A DNA stretch of 64,000 bases from JALZKA01 sp963753385. Lineage in GTDB: Bacteria > Actinomycetota > Thermoleophilia > Solirubrobacterales > 70-9. The first letter of the stretch is position 1. Every line of letters begins with the position of its first letter. The notes beneath the pieces are model-generated. The model saw only the letters and a list, made by a program, of their open reading frames with translations, searched no databases and was not told where the DNA came from. Both the position numbers and the translations under genes were made by a program. Below, piece by piece: positions 25,188 to 35,209 of this stretch. Where the stretch lies: the NCBI GenBank assembly GCA_963753385.1, contig CAVWCC010000013.1, positions 112,168 through 176,167 of the forward strand. The letters are read 5' to 3'.

Positions 25188-26570
25188 TTACGCGCGCTTG
25201 GCGGCCCGGCAGGAACGCGCCGCAGATCGCGCTGGTCAGCGAGAGCCCGGCGGAGACGCCATCGCCGCGACGAAGCCGTCGCTGAAGGCCTCGGCCGAGG
25301 CGTAGCTGCCGGCGCCTGCGAAGACCGCGACGCTGAGCGCGATCCCGAACACGCCGCCGAGCTCGCGCATGGTGATGTTCACGCCCGCCGCCTTGCCGAC
25401 GCCGCCTCGGGGACCGAGCCGACGACCGAGTTCTGCGCCGCGGGGAAGCCATCGAGACGCCGACGCCGGCGATGATCAGCGGCGGGACCAGCTCGCCGTA
25501 GGCCATCCCCGGATCGGCGATCAGCGCGATCCAGCCCATGCCGACCGCCTGCAGCAGCGGCCCGCGACCAGGAACGGCCGCTCGCCGAAGCGGTCGACGA
25601 GCGCACCCGCGACCGGCGCGACGAAGAACAGCGTCGCGGTCCACGGCAGCAGCCGCAGGCCCGGCCTCGAGCGGGCCCGAGCCGAGCCCGGTCTGCATGA
25701 ACTGGGCGAAGAAGAAGACGCCGCCGAACAGCGACGCGAGGGCGAAGAAGATCGCCGCGTTGTCCGGCCGAGAACGCGCGCGAGCGGAAGAAGCGCATCG
25801 GCAGCATCGGCTCGCGGGCGCGCAGCTCCCAGGCGACGAAGCCGGCGACGAGCAGCAGGCCGCCGGCGAGCGCTGCGACGACCTCGAAGCTGTCCCAGCC
25901 GGCGATGTTGCCGCGCACGAGCCCCCAGACGACGCCGAAGCGCCGCGCCGGTGACCAGCGCCAGCCCGCGGATGTCGACGCCGGTGTCGGGGCCGAAGCT
26001 CTCGGGCATCCGGCGCAGCGCAAGCGGGACCAGCGCGAGGCCGATCGGGACGTTGAGCCAGAAGATCCAGTGCCAGCTCGATCCCCTCGACGATCGCGCC
26101 GCCGACGAGCGGGCCGCCCGCCACCGCGAGGCCGGTGATCGGCGAAGAAGATCCCGAGCGCGGACCCGCGCCGCTCGGGCGGGAACGCCGTGCTGACGAG
26201 CGCGAGGCGCGAGCGTCGTGATGATCGCCGCGCCGACTCCCTGGACCGCTCGCGCGGCGATCAGCCAGCCGACGTCGGGGGCGAGCGCGCAGGCGGCGGA
26301 GGCGACGGAGAACAGCCCGAGGCCGGCGGCGAACACCAGCCGCCGCCCGAATCGGTCGCCGAGCGCCGCCGCGGTCATCATGAGGACGGCGAAGCTCAGG
26401 TTGTAGGCGTTGACCGTCCACTCGAGCTGCTCGATCGAGGCGCCGAGGTCGAGGCGGATCGTGGTCAGCGCGGTCGTCACGACGAGCGTGTCGAGCGCGG
26501 CCATGAACGACGCCGCCGCGGCGATCACCAGCACCCAGACCTGCGTTCGGCTCGTGTCGCTTGCGCTCAT
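25188..26570 (-). CDS. MFS drug exporter, DHA2 family, broken by about nine indels
   Basis: The ATG at 26570 follows GAGGAG. The first 120 residues read cleanly: VWVLVIAAAASFMAALDTLV, LGDRFGRRLVFAAG (motif A) and ARAVQGVGAAIITTLA. Thereafter the frame changes near 26,210, 26,142, 26,077, 25,942, 25,773, 25,660, 25,560, 25,452, 25,409 and 25,262, yet each patch continues the same 14-TM family (GPLVGGAIVEGIE, FFFAQFMQTGLGSGPLE, MRELGGVFGIALSVAVFAG). The last patch probably stops at the TAA ending at 25188 (AAKRA). The sigma-factor gene lies 72 bp upstream on the same strand. The density of indels points to sequence error rather than decay. Confidence 0.75.
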
Positions 26571-26642
26571 CGTTCAACTCCTCGGTCTCGCTGCCTTCGG
26601 GAGTTGAGATCCGGGCGGCGGCCGGATCAATCGCTGCCGCGA

Positions 26643-27678
26643 CTACGGCGTCAGCTCGTGCGGCAGGCCGAAGTGGCGGAACGCGCCCGGATCGAGGAAC
26701 GCGGTGATCTCGGTGATCAGGCCCGTCCGGTCGAGCGTGATCGCCTGGATCGCGTGCGCGTACCAGCGCCCGTCGTCCTCCAGCCCGTACGTCGCGAACG
26801 CCTGCTGGCCGTTGGCGGCGACGGGGACGATGCGCCAGTGCTCGCGCTCGGCCATCGGGGTCTTCGCGCAGGAAGGCGGTTACCGCCTCACGGCCGCGGT
26901 ACCAGCTCGGCCGCGGCGGCATCGTGATCGCGGCATCGTCGGTCAGGAGCTCGACCAGCCCGGCGACGTCGTTCGCCTCCCACACCGCCACGAACCGCTC
27001 GGTCACCTCGCGGAGGCGCTCGTCGGCGAGCGAGCGCAGCGTCTCCTGCTGGCTGCGCTCCGGAAGGTGCTCGTCGATCGCCGCGTGCGCGCGCTGGAGC
27101 GCGCTGTAGACCGCGGCTGGGGTGCTGTCGAGCGCCTCGGCGATCTCGGCCGGCGCGAAGCCGAGCACGTCGCGCATCAGCAGCACCGCGCGCTGGCGGT
27201 CCGGCAGGTGCTGGAGCGCGGCGACGAACGCGAGCTCGACGCTCTCGCGCTCCTCGTAGCGCGCCTCGGGCGAGAGGCTGCCGTCCGCGAGCGCCTCGTC
27301 GGGGTAGGGCTCGACCCAGACGGACTCGACAGCGGTTCGGCGACCTCCTCGTGCGGGTCGCCCGGTGGCCCGTAGTCCACCGGGAGCAGCCGCTTCGGCC
27401 GCCGCTCGATCGCGCGCAGGCTGACGTTGGTGGCGATCGTGTAGAGCCACGAGCGCAGCGAGCTGCGGCCCTCGAACCGCGGGAGGCCGCGCCACGCCCG
27501 CAGGAGCGTCTCCTGCAGCGCGTCCTCGGCGTCGTGCGCCGAGCCGAGCATGCGGTAGCAGTGCGCCTGGAGCTCGGGCGCGAAGCGGCGCGACCAGGCG
27601 CTCGAAGGCGGCCTCGTCGCCGCGCTTCGCCGCCGCGATGACCGCCGTCTGGGGATCGGTTGCTGTCCGGGCTTCCAA
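26643..27678 (-). CDS. RNA polymerase sigma factor, SigX5/TIGR02960-like, with SnoaL-type tail (frameshifts)
   Basis: A TTG at 27678 with AGGAG 6 bp upstream starts EARTATDPQTAVIAAAKRG. Region 2 is in one frame (HCYRMLGSAHDAEDALQETL, FEGRSSLRSWLYTIATNV). Region 4 is in another (LPDRQRAVLLMRDVLGFAPA, ALDSTPAAVYSALQRA), and the NTF2/SnoaL tail in a third (AFATYGLEDDGRWYAHAIQA). Shifts fall near 27,600, 27,330 and 26,850. The tail is characteristic of SigJ/TIGR02960 ECF factors and usually controls sigma activity. With the MFS exporter gene 72 bp downstream, it may direct that gene. Confidence 0.78.
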
Positions 27679-27768
27679 GGGACTCCTGAAACCAATGACC
27701 CGCCGCACTCCGCGAATCCATCGCTCGGCCGATTGATTCGCGGGGCCGTGCGGGTCTATCCAGACAGT

Positions 27769-28132
27769 GTGACCTCCCCGCCCTCCAACCCCGTCGTGCA
27801 CCTGGAGCTCCACACCGGCAACCTCGCCCGGGCGTGCGAGTTCTACCTCGGCGCGTTCGGCTGGTGGACGGAGCGGGTCGATGCGGGCCCGGCCGCGTAC
27901 CAGGCGCTCGACTGGGGGGCGGCGCTCGAAGGCGGCGTCGTCGAGTGCGGGACCAGCCGCTCGCTGTGGCTCCCGTACGTCGAGGTCGGCCGAGATCGGC
28001 GCGGCGACCGAGCGGGCGACCGGGGCGGGCGCGAGCATCATGTTCGGCCCCCGCGAGGGCCCGGCGGGCTGGCGCAGCGTCGTCTCGGTCCCCGACGGGG
28101 CCGAGGTCGCGCTCTGGCAGCGGAAGCGCTAG
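27769..28132 (+). CDS. VOC (glyoxalase-like) family protein with one insertion
   Basis: A GTG at 27769 starts TSPPSNPVVHLELHTGN; the length is 3n+1, consistent with a single inserted G near 27,985, giving about 120 residues. The beta-alpha-beta-beta-beta half reads ACEFYLGAFGWWTERVD and, after the shift, ASIMFGPREGPAGWRSVVSV and EVALWQRKR. VOC proteins bind a metal and act as glyoxalases, dioxygenases or resistance proteins; nothing here fixes which. The stop overlaps the convergent hypothetical gene by 4 bp. Confidence 0.72.
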
Positions 28133-28422
28133 TCGATCGGGATGTCCTCGACCCGCGGGCCAGGCTCGGGCGGCTCGGCCTCGAGGCGCTCGACGTAGCG
28201 GTCGATCGCGGCCTTCATCGTCAGGAGCGCCTCGCGCTGCACCACCTGCCACTGATCCTTCAAATCGTCGGGCGCCGTCGCCCGCAGGACGTCGGCGGCG
28301 CGGCAGATCGGGCAGAGCTCGACGCAGCGCAGCTCGCCGCCGCCGTGCGACTCGAGCAGGTCGCGGAGGGCGTCGGACGGGCTCTGGGTACCGGCGGGGC
28401 GCTCGGGCTCTGGGTTCGCCAT
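28129..28422 (-). CDS. Hypothetical protein with a Cys cluster
   Basis: 97 residues from the ATG at 28422 (ANPEPERPAGTQSPSDALRD). A central CVELCPICRAADVLRA carries three cysteines in C-x4-C-x2-C spacing that could hold zinc, followed by an amphipathic helix (MKAAIDRYVERLEAE) and an acidic tail. Small actinobacterial proteins of this type are widespread without known function. It lies 30 bp downstream of the monooxygenase gene on the same strand. Confidence 0.65.
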   Translation of the reverse strand: MANPEPERPAGTQSPSDALRDLLESHGGGELRCVELCPICRAADVLRATAPDDLKDQWQVVQREALLTMKAAIDRYVERLEAEPPEPGPRVEDIPID

Positions 28423-28451
28423 CGCCCCAGAACCTACCCCGGAGGCCAGTG

Positions 28452-29537
28452 CTAACGGCCCGCGATCCGCTCCACAACGTACTCCGCGTCGCGCCCGGCA
28501 CCCAGGATCAGCATCGAGCTGAACGCGTACTGGAACGCGAGGCCGGTGAAGTAGAGACCTGGGGCGGACGGCACGACGCCGCGCTCCTCGAGCGGCCAGC
28601 CGTCGTCGCCGGTGATCGGCAGGTCGATCCAGGCGAAGTCCTGCTTGAAGCCCGTGCACCAGATCACGTTCGCGAGCGTCGAGCGACCGTGCCGTCGTCG
28701 AGCTCCGGCTTGCCGTCCCGGACGCCGGCGACCCGGGCCGTCGTCCGCTCGACCCCGGCGGCCTCGAGGTCGGCGCGCTTGAATCGCAGCAGCGGACCGC
28801 CGTGCGAGCGGATCTCGGGCTGCAGCTTGCGCCCGATCGGCGTCCGCAGGTCGTCAGCACCCGGCGCGCCAGTAGCGACAACACGCGCCAGCCGAAGAGG
28901 CGCGCCCGGCGTCCCTCGATGTCGAACGGGAGCTGACCGGTGTCGCGGCCGCAGAGGATCGTCCGGTGCGCAGCCGGCGACGTCCATCGCGACGTCGGCG
29001 CCCGAGTGCGCGGCGCCGACGACGAGGACCGGGCCGTCCTGGAGCTGCGCGGGGTTCTTGTACTCGCTCGAGTGGAGCTGCATGATCCGCGGGTCGAGGT
29101 CGGATCGCGAACTCCGGCGTGAACGGGCGCCCGAAGGTGCCGGTGGCCACGACCACGTTCTCGGCCTCGAGCCGACGATCGCCGCAGTCGACGGCGTACC
29201 GCTCGCCGTTCCTCGAGATTCGGTCGACCCGCGTGCCGCTGCGAACGGGCAGCTCGAACGCGCTCGGCGTACTCCTCGAGGTGGTCGGCCATCTGGTCCT
29301 TCGTCGGGAAGCTCCACGCCGGCGCCGGGAACGCCATCCCCGGCAGCCCTGCGAGGCGCGCGGGGCTGTAGAGCCGCAGCGAGTCGTAGTGACGGCGCCA
29401 GTTGTCGCCGACCCGCGTCGCTGCTCGTCCAGGATCAGGAACGAGCGTCCCTGCTTCGCGAGGTGGTGGCCGACCGCGAGGCCGGCCTGGCCGCCGCCGA
29501 TGACCACCGTCTCGATCCGCTCGGTGCTCGCGGTCAT
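28452..29537 (-). CDS. Flavin-containing monooxygenase (NAD(P)/FAD oxidoreductase), multiply frameshifted
   Basis: The ATG at 29537 begins TASTERIETVVIGGGQAG (FAD Rossmann GxGxxG form). The end, in another frame, is MIWCTGFKQDFAWIDLP and GLYFTGLAFQYAFSSMLI, typical of the CzcO/FMO-like group. Between them the frame changes at least six times in 800 bp; fragments such as NVVVATGTFGRPFTPEF and VGAAHSGADVAMDVAG are in order. The ATG overlaps the cupin stop (29534-29537), so the two are translationally coupled. The reaction is NADPH-dependent oxygenation of an unknown substrate. Confidence 0.7.
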
Positions 29538-29917
29538 GACCCGACTCCGGCCGACTGGACGTTCTCCATGACCACGCCGATCGTCTCGCGCAGGTCTTCG
29601 GTCGGGCTGAACTCGACGATCTCGGCGCCCGCGTAGTGGACCGGGGTGTGCCCGGGCGGCACGTAGTACGCGTCGCCGGCCACGTAGGTCTCCTCGGCGT
29701 CCGCGAACCGGAAGGTGATCATCCCCTTCAGCACGTATCCCCAGCGTGGCAGCTGGCAGCGGTCGCCGGGCAGGCCGCGGAAGAGCTCCGCGAGGTCCGC
29801 GTCGGCGGTGTGCGTCTCGAAGCAGACCGAGTAGCCGCCGTCGAGGTGCTCGACTCGCACGTCAAGCCCTTCCAGCGACACGGCCTCGGACGCTGTTTCT
29901 CTGGATACCTTCGGCAT
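29534..29917 (-). CDS. Cupin-domain protein
   Basis: A 127-residue single cupin with GGGAGG before its ATG. Motif 1 region is LPRWGYVLKGMITFRFADAE and motif 2 YVPPGHTPVHYAGAEIVEF, with His residues fitting a metal site; the first motif keeps few of the usual histidines. It is intact while its coupled monooxygenase neighbour is not. It could be a small dioxygenase, isomerase or sensor acting on the monooxygenase substrate (inference from the 4-bp overlap). Confidence 0.82.
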   Translation of the reverse strand: MPKVSRETASEAVSLEGLDVRVEHLDGGYSVCFETHTADADLAELFRGLPGDRCQLPRWGYVLKGMITFRFADAEETYVAGDAYYVPPGHTPVHYAGAEIVEFSPTEDLRETIGVVMENVQSAGVGS

Positions 29918-30029
29918 CGTCGTGCCTCCCTCGCTCGCTGGCTCGCCCGGAATCGGGCTCGCGAGCGACCATAGGCGAGCCGATCAGGCCCCGCATCGGC
30001 CAACCCACCCAACTTGCGACGCGCACGGA

Positions 30030-30047
30030 CTGGGTGATTCCACCCAG
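30030..30047. terminator. Hairpin CTGGGTG-ATTC-CACCCAG after the LuxR gene
   Basis: Seven-base perfect arms with a 4-nt loop, 9 bp beyond the probable LuxR stop and before the cupin leader. A terminator for the LuxR gene or an operator for the cupin promoter are both possible. Confidence 0.45.
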
Positions 30048-30055
30048 CAGCGGGC

Positions 30056-31703
30056 TCAGAGGATCTTGTGCTCGTACGCGAACGCCGTGGCGGCCGACTC
30101 GCGTGGGGACGCCCAGTTTGGCGAAGATGTTGCTGACGTGGCGCTCGACCGTCCGCTCACTGAGGACGAGCTCGGCGGCGACCTCCCTGTTGGTCTTGCC
30201 GGCCGCGACGAGCCGCAGGACCTCGAGCTCGCGAGGGGTCAGCCCGTGCGCGTCAGCTCGCGCCGCCGGGATCTCGAGAGCGTCGATCTCGGCCAGGGCG
30301 GGAGCCGCCCCGAGCGCCTCGAGCGCGCTCCGGGCAGCCGCGACCTCCATCGCAGCCGCGTCCTCGTCGCCGAGCGCGCGACAGGCGCGCGCGACCAGCT
30401 CCCGCGCCCGCGCCGTCTCGTACGGCGCGCCGAGCTCCTGCCATGTCCCGACGGCGCTCCGCAACGAAACGAGCGCCCGCTCCGTCTCGCCCTCGGCGAG
30501 CAGCAGCGCTCCCTGGGCCTGCGCCGCAAGCGCGTCCAGCATCCCGCCTGCGTAAACGGCCGCGATCTCCTTCAGCTCGTCGCAGGCATCGCGTGCCTCG
30601 GCGGTTTCGCCGGCCGCGAGCGTGATTTCGGCGCACGCGGGCAGCAGGCCCGCGCGCCGCGGGCGCTCGGTGGCCTCAGCGAGGACGCGCCGGATCGCCG
30701 CGACGGCTGCTTCGTTGTCCCCCTGCGCGAGGCGCAGCAGCGCCATGCCCGGCTGCGGCTCGCGCCCGAGCTCGCTCGCCTCGCGGTATGCCGCCTCGGC
30801 GGCGTCGAAGTCGCCGCGCAGCCGGTGGATGTCGCCCCGGAGGTAGGACGCCTCGCCTGCGGCGCGCGGGTTATTCCCGAGGAGGCACCGCTCACCGGCA
30901 CGCTCGGCCTCCGCCAACGCCTCCTCCCACGCGCCCCGGAGGCGCATGATCTCCGTTCGGTGGACTAGGCAGCGCCCGGTGAAGGCGATCATCTCGGGCT
31001 GCTCCTCGCACCACTTCGCCAGCGCCGCGGTCCACTCTGCGGCGCGTCGGAGCTCGTACGCCGCCTGGCAGCCGAGGATGACCCCGCAGTAGACGATCCC
31101 GCTCGGGATCGGCGAGAGCTCCCCGGTCGTGACCGACAACATCGCCTCGTCCAGGAGCGCCAGGCCTTCCTTGGGCTGACCGCGCGTCACCATCAGGTGG
31201 CCCTGGCTGTGGACTCCGAGCGCGACCAGGTCCGCGTCGCCGAACCGCTCGCCGATCGCGGTCGCCTCCGCCGCCGTTGCGATCGCGCCGTCAAGGTCGC
31301 CGCTCGCCTCGAGCTCGAACATCCGCGGGATCAGCAGATAGCCCTGCTCGACGCAGTCGCGGCCTTCGCGCTCGACGAGCCGGCGCGTCCGGCCGAGCCA
31401 GCCGCCGGCGCGTCCCATCTCCCCCTCCTGCACGAGGTTCATGCCGACCCAGAACGCGCAACGGGCGGCGAGCAGCGCCTCGCCCATATCGAGGTGCGCC
31501 TGGTGCGCGCGCTCGAGCGCGCCGTAGAAGTCCTCATGACGGCCCAGCATGTAGGCCGAGATCGAAAGCAACTCGAGGTCCTCGGCCGCGAGCGCCTCCT
31601 CGCCGTCCGCGTTCGAGAGCGCCTCGTAGGCGTCGCGCCACGCCCGGTCCGAGTAGGCCTCACGGCCTCGTTCGAGTGCGGCTGTTGCTACCCCATCCGC
31701 CAC
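30056..31703 (-). CDS. LuxR-family regulator with TPR-like N-terminal region (one late insertion)
   Basis: From a GTG at 31703 (ADGVATAALERGREAYSD). About 470 residues of helical TPR-like repeats (DYRHL-style units such as AHQAHLDMGEALLAARCAF) precede a GerE HTH: LTPRELEVLRLVAAGKTN and VLSERTVERHVSNIFAKLG. After GVPTR an inserted G shifts the frame; removing it gives SAATAFAYEHKIL and a stop at 30056, the normal LuxR ending. No AAA module is present, so it is a truncated-type MalT/LAL relative. It sits 7 bp after the ArsA-type gene on the same strand and may be co-transcribed with it. Confidence 0.85.
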
Positions 31704-31710
31704 GGCGGGA

Positions 31711-32892
31711 TTATCCCGCGTCCGAGAAGCTCACCTCGAGTGAGCCGTTCTCGAGCCTGGCCCCGGACGGGCTGCGGCGGGCTAGAGCGGGCGGGAGGAT
31801 GATCGTCCGCTTCTCGCGGCCCGCCGCGACGACCAGCTCGGAGCCGACCTTCTTCAGCGAGATCTGCGAGCGCTCGGCAAACGGCACCCGGATCCGCATC
31901 GTCGTCACGCCGTTCTCGCCCTGCTCCACCTCGCGCGTGAGCTCAGTGTGGAAGAGCGCCGCCGGGTCGTCCGCCCCGTACAGCTCCTCGCCGAGCCGGT
32001 CGAGCATCGCGTGGCCGACCACCTCCTCGTCGAAGTAGCGGGCGCGCAGAACGGGGACCGGCGCGAAGCCGTGCTCGATCTCTGAGAGCCGCTCGGTCTG
32101 GCGCCGGCGCCACTCGCCGAAGTAGCCCGAGCCGACCTCCTCGGGAAACAGGCGGTTGACCACGACGGCGTCGGTCAGGTACCCGTAGAGGTTCAGGTAG
32201 GTGAAGGTCCGCTGGGCCTCGTTCACGACCATCCGGTCGGCGTTCATCACCAGGCGGATCGAGGCGCGCTCGCGGTCGCGGAGGATCGCGTTCATCGCGA
32301 CCAGGTTGCGGACCAGCCTGTTGACCTCGGCGAAGACGTCCGGGTCGGGCAGGTCGACGTCGAGGAAGGTCTTCGCGAGCGGGCGGGCGGCGGCGACCAT
32401 CTTCCGCTCGACGGGGAACACGCGCTCGAGCCACCACTGCGCGATCTCCGGGAACGAGAGCAGCCGCAGCGTCTCGCCGGTCGGCGCGCAGTCGACGATC
32501 ACGACGTCGAACTCGCCCGAGCTGTGGTGGCGCTTGATCTGGAGGAGGCTGAAGAGCTCGTCCATCCCCGGGGGCACGGTCAGCTCCTCCGCCGCGATGT
32601 CCATCACGCCGCGGTCGGCGAGCAGCCCCGCGAGCCATGTCTGTACCTGCCCCCAGTTCGCCTCCATCTCGCGCTGCGCCTGCACCTCCTGGCCCCAGAG
32701 CCGCTCCGTGACAGGCGTCGGGTCGGGGCCGAGCGGCGTCTCGAGCGAGTCGGAGAGGCTGTGCGCGGGGTCGGTCGAGAGCACCACCGTGCACAGGCCG
32801 CGTGCGGCGCAGAGCCGCGCCGTGGCGGCCGCGACGGAGGTCTTGCCGACCCCGCCCTTGCCCGTGTAGAGGATGGTCCGGGGCGAGGTCAA
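31711..32892 (-). CDS. Get3/ArsA-type ATPase with HSP20-like C-terminal domain
   Basis: A 393-residue protein with one ATPase domain. P-loop YTGKGGVGKTSVAAATARL, Switch I STDPAHSLSDSLE and Switch II DCAPTGETLRLLSFP are complete. The CxxC of eukaryotic Get3 is missing. The last 80 residues (MRIRVPFAERSQISLKKVG, KRTIILPPALARR) form an ArsA_HSP20 alpha-crystallin-like domain, the architecture of the bacterial and plastid Get3d group. These proteins bind hydrophobic helices or act as ATP-linked chaperones; an arsenite function is unlikely because no arsenic genes are near. It is divergent from the lipoprotein gene. Confidence 0.9.
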   Translation of the reverse strand: MTSPRTILYTGKGGVGKTSVAAATARLCAARGLCTVVLSTDPAHSLSDSLETPLGPDPTPVTERLWGQEVQAQREMEANWGQVQTWLAGLLADRGVMDIAAEELTVPPGMDELFSLLQIKRHHSSGEFDVVIVDCAPTGETLRLLSFPEIAQWWLERVFPVERKMVAAARPLAKTFLDVDLPDPDVFAEVNRLVRNLVAMNAILRDRERASIRLVMNADRMVVNEAQRTFTYLNLYGYLTDAVVVNRLFPEEVGSGYFGEWRRRQTERLSEIEHGFAPVPVLRARYFDEEVVGHAMLDRLGEELYGADDPAALFHTELTREVEQGENGVTTMRIRVPFAERSQISLKKVGSELVVAAGREKRTIILPPALARRSPSGARLENGSLEVSFSDAG

Positions 32893-32976
32893 GATGACGA
32901 ACGAGCGTATCGGCAGGGGGTGGTTCGCTACCCTGCGCCCGGCTACCGGACGATCTCAGTTGGAGGGACAGACAAC

Positions 32977-34044
32977 TTGAACCGGACCCGAAAGCTTCTT
33001 GCCCTGTGCGCCGTCGCGCTGGCCCCCGCGGTCGTCGCGGCGTGCGGCGATGACGACGACGGTGGCGACCAGGATCCGGCCGCCCTCCTGCGCGAGGCCT
33101 TCAGTCAGGACACCGACTACGGCAGCGGCGTGATCAACATCGGGCTCGACGGGTCGGTCGAGGGCTCGGCCGTGAACGCGGCGCTCGACGCCAGCGTCTC
33201 TGGCCCGTTCCAGTCGGGCGGCGAGGGCGAGCCGCCCGAGCTCGCGCTCGACGCCACCGCCAACGTGCAGGCGAGCGGCATCCCGAATCTCCCCGGCGAC
33301 GTCTCCTTCGACTTCTCGGGCGGCCTCGCGCTCGCCGACGACTCGCTGTTCGTCACCTACGACGACACCACCTACCAGGCCGGCGACAGGCTCTACTCGC
33401 AGATCAGCCCGCTGCTCGAGAGCGCGAGCACCGCGAGCGAAACGACCCAGGACCCGGAGAGCGCGGACCAGTTCATCAACGCGCTCACGAACCTCGAGAA
33501 CGAGGGCACCGAGGAGGTCGAGGGCGAGTCCGTCGTGCACGTCTCGGGCGATCTCGACTTCGCGTCGCTCGCCGAGGAGGCCGCAGCGGCCGGGCCGGCT
33601 TCGTTCGACGCCTCGCAGCTCGAGGGCCTGACGAGCACGATCGACGTGTACGTGGCGGAGTCGGACAACACCTTCCGCGGGATCGACCTGGGCTTCGCCG
33701 CGAGCGACGTCGCGGCGCTGTCGGCCGCGGGGGTCGACTCGCTCGACTTCACGATCTCGATCGGGATCTCCGGCGTGAACGAAGAGCAGACGATCGAGGC
33801 GCCGGCCGACGCCGAGCCGCTCGACACGCTGCTCCGAGAGCAGCTCGGCACGAGCGAGGCAGAGATCTCGCAGGCGATCGAGCAAGGTCTCTCAGGGCTC
33901 GTCCCCGGGGGCACGCTCCCCGGCGCGGGCGGCGAGATCCCTGGGCTCGGCGATCCGGGCGGCGCCGCGACGGATCCGGCCGTGCAGGAGTGCGTGGCGA
34001 ACGCCACGACTTCGGACGAGATCATCGAGTGCCTGAACCAGTAG
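32977..34044 (+). CDS. Secreted lipoprotein (LppX/LprG-like repeat architecture uncertain)
   Basis: 355 residues from a TTG at 32977, chosen because TGGAGGGA lies 10 bp upstream and the signal starts immediately (NRTRKLLALCAVALAPAV). The lipobox is VVAAC followed by an acidic GDDDDGGDQD. The body is Asp/Ser/Ala-rich beta structure with YDDTTYQAGDRLYSQ and two Cys near the end (ECVANATTSDEIIECLNQ), possibly a disulfide. Soil Thermoleophilia carry many such proteins; I cannot name the ligand. A membrane-anchored binding or adhesion role is likely. Confidence 0.8.
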   Translation: MNRTRKLLALCAVALAPAVVAACGDDDDGGDQDPAALLREAFSQDTDYGSGVINIGLDGSVEGSAVNAALDASVSGPFQSGGEGEPPELALDATANVQASGIPNLPGDVSFDFSGGLALADDSLFVTYDDTTYQAGDRLYSQISPLLESASTASETTQDPESADQFINALTNLENEGTEEVEGESVVHVSGDLDFASLAEEAAAAGPASFDASQLEGLTSTIDVYVAESDNTFRGIDLGFAASDVAALSAAGVDSLDFTISIGISGVNEEQTIEAPADAEPLDTLLREQLGTSEAEISQAIEQGLSGLVPGGTLPGAGGEIPGLGDPGGAATDPAVQECVANATTSDEIIECLNQ

Positions 34045-34071
34045 CGCGCACGCAATAGTCTGCGGCCCCCC

Positions 34072-35178
34072 GTGGGCCGTTTTCTGATCTCAGCGCAGGG
34101 CTGGCCGTACCTGCTGACCCCGTTCATCGCGCTCGCAGTGGTGCTCGAGCTGAGCCACGCCGAGGCCGGGCTGATCTTCCTGGTCGCGGCGCTCGGGATC
34201 ATCCCTACCGCCGCGCTGATGGGACTCGCGACCGAGGAGCTGGCGGCGCGCTCGGGGCCCGGGATCGGCGGGCTCCTCAACGTCACGTTCGGCAACGCGC
34301 CCGAGCTGATCATCGCCCTGTTCGCGCTCAACGAGGGCCTCCAGGAGGTGGTGAAGGCCTCGATCGCCGGCTCGATCATCGGCAATATCCTGCTCGTGCT
34401 CGGCGCCTCGATGCTGGTGGGCGGCCTCGGGCGCGACAAGCAGACCTTCAACGCGACCGCGGCGAACGCGCAGTCGTCGATGCTGATGCTGGCAGCGGCC
34501 GCGCTGGTGGGGCCGGCGCTGTTCCAGCTGATCGAGGGCGGGGGGCTGCCGTCCGTGAACGCCGAGATCGTCGACTTCGGCTCGACCGTCGAGGACCTCT
34601 CCCTGGCGGTGGCGATCGTCCTGATGGCGACCTACGTGCTCGGGTTGGTCTTCTCGCTTCGCACGCATCGCGACCTCTTCAACCCGCCCTACGCCGAGGA
34701 AGAGCACGAGACGTTCGGGTGGTCGGTCCGGCGCTCGGTCGGGATGCTGTTCATCGCCGGGCTCGCGGTCGGCCTGATGTCGGAGATCCTCGTGGGCTCG
34801 ATCAGCGAGGCGTCCGAGGCCGTTGGCCTCTCCGAGTTCTTCATCGGGGTGATCGTGGTCGCGATCGTCGGCAACGCTGCCGAGCACTGGGTCGCGGTCC
34901 TCGTCGCGTACAAGAACAAGATGGACCTGGCAGTCAATATCGCGGTCGGCTCGGCCGCTCAGATCGCCCTGTTCGTCGCGCCGCTCCTGGTCGTCTGCTC
35001 GTTCTTCATCGGGGCCGGGCCAATGCCGCTCGTCTTCAACGGCTTCGAGCTCGGCGCGATCCTGATCGCGATCCTGATCGCCCAATACGTGACCCACGAC
35101 GGCGAGACGAACTGGTTCGAAGGCGTCCAGCTGCTCGCGGTGTACGCGATCCTCGGGCTCACCTTCTACTACGCCTAG
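34072..35178 (+). CDS. Ca2+/H+ antiporter, CAX family
   Basis: A 368-residue, 11-TM exchanger from a GTG at 34072. The two alpha-repeat signatures are both present: LLNVTFGNAPELIIALFAL and VAIVGNAAEHWVAVLVAYK, each with the GNxxE ion-binding core. An acidic loop (PPYAEEEHETFG) separates the halves. It expels Ca2+ in exchange for protons. The next gene, 31 bp on, encodes another CaCA-superfamily exchanger, so the pair looks like a calcium-homeostasis operon. Confidence 0.92.
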   Translation: MGRFLISAQGWPYLLTPFIALAVVLELSHAEAGLIFLVAALGIIPTAALMGLATEELAARSGPGIGGLLNVTFGNAPELIIALFALNEGLQEVVKASIAGSIIGNILLVLGASMLVGGLGRDKQTFNATAANAQSSMLMLAAAALVGPALFQLIEGGGLPSVNAEIVDFGSTVEDLSLAVAIVLMATYVLGLVFSLRTHRDLFNPPYAEEEHETFGWSVRRSVGMLFIAGLAVGLMSEILVGSISEASEAVGLSEFFIGVIVVAIVGNAAEHWVAVLVAYKNKMDLAVNIAVGSAAQIALFVAPLLVVCSFFIGAGPMPLVFNGFELGAILIAILIAQYVTHDGETNWFEGVQLLAVYAILGLTFYYA

Positions 35179-35209
35179 CCGCGCCCCAGCGGGTAAGTAG
35201 GTTCATTCG

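Noticed and set aside
21937..28041. A 2,034-codon open frame on the minus strand
   Set aside because: It crosses the cyclase, exporter, sigma and other genes and is real only in patches; the rest is Arg-rich shadow translation typical of GC-rich DNA.
35110..35125. GGTTCGAA resembling a tRNA T-loop
   Set aside because: Lies inside the antiporter coding sequence and has no acceptor or anticodon stem. A second GGTTCGAA at 54,823 is inside the permease gene.
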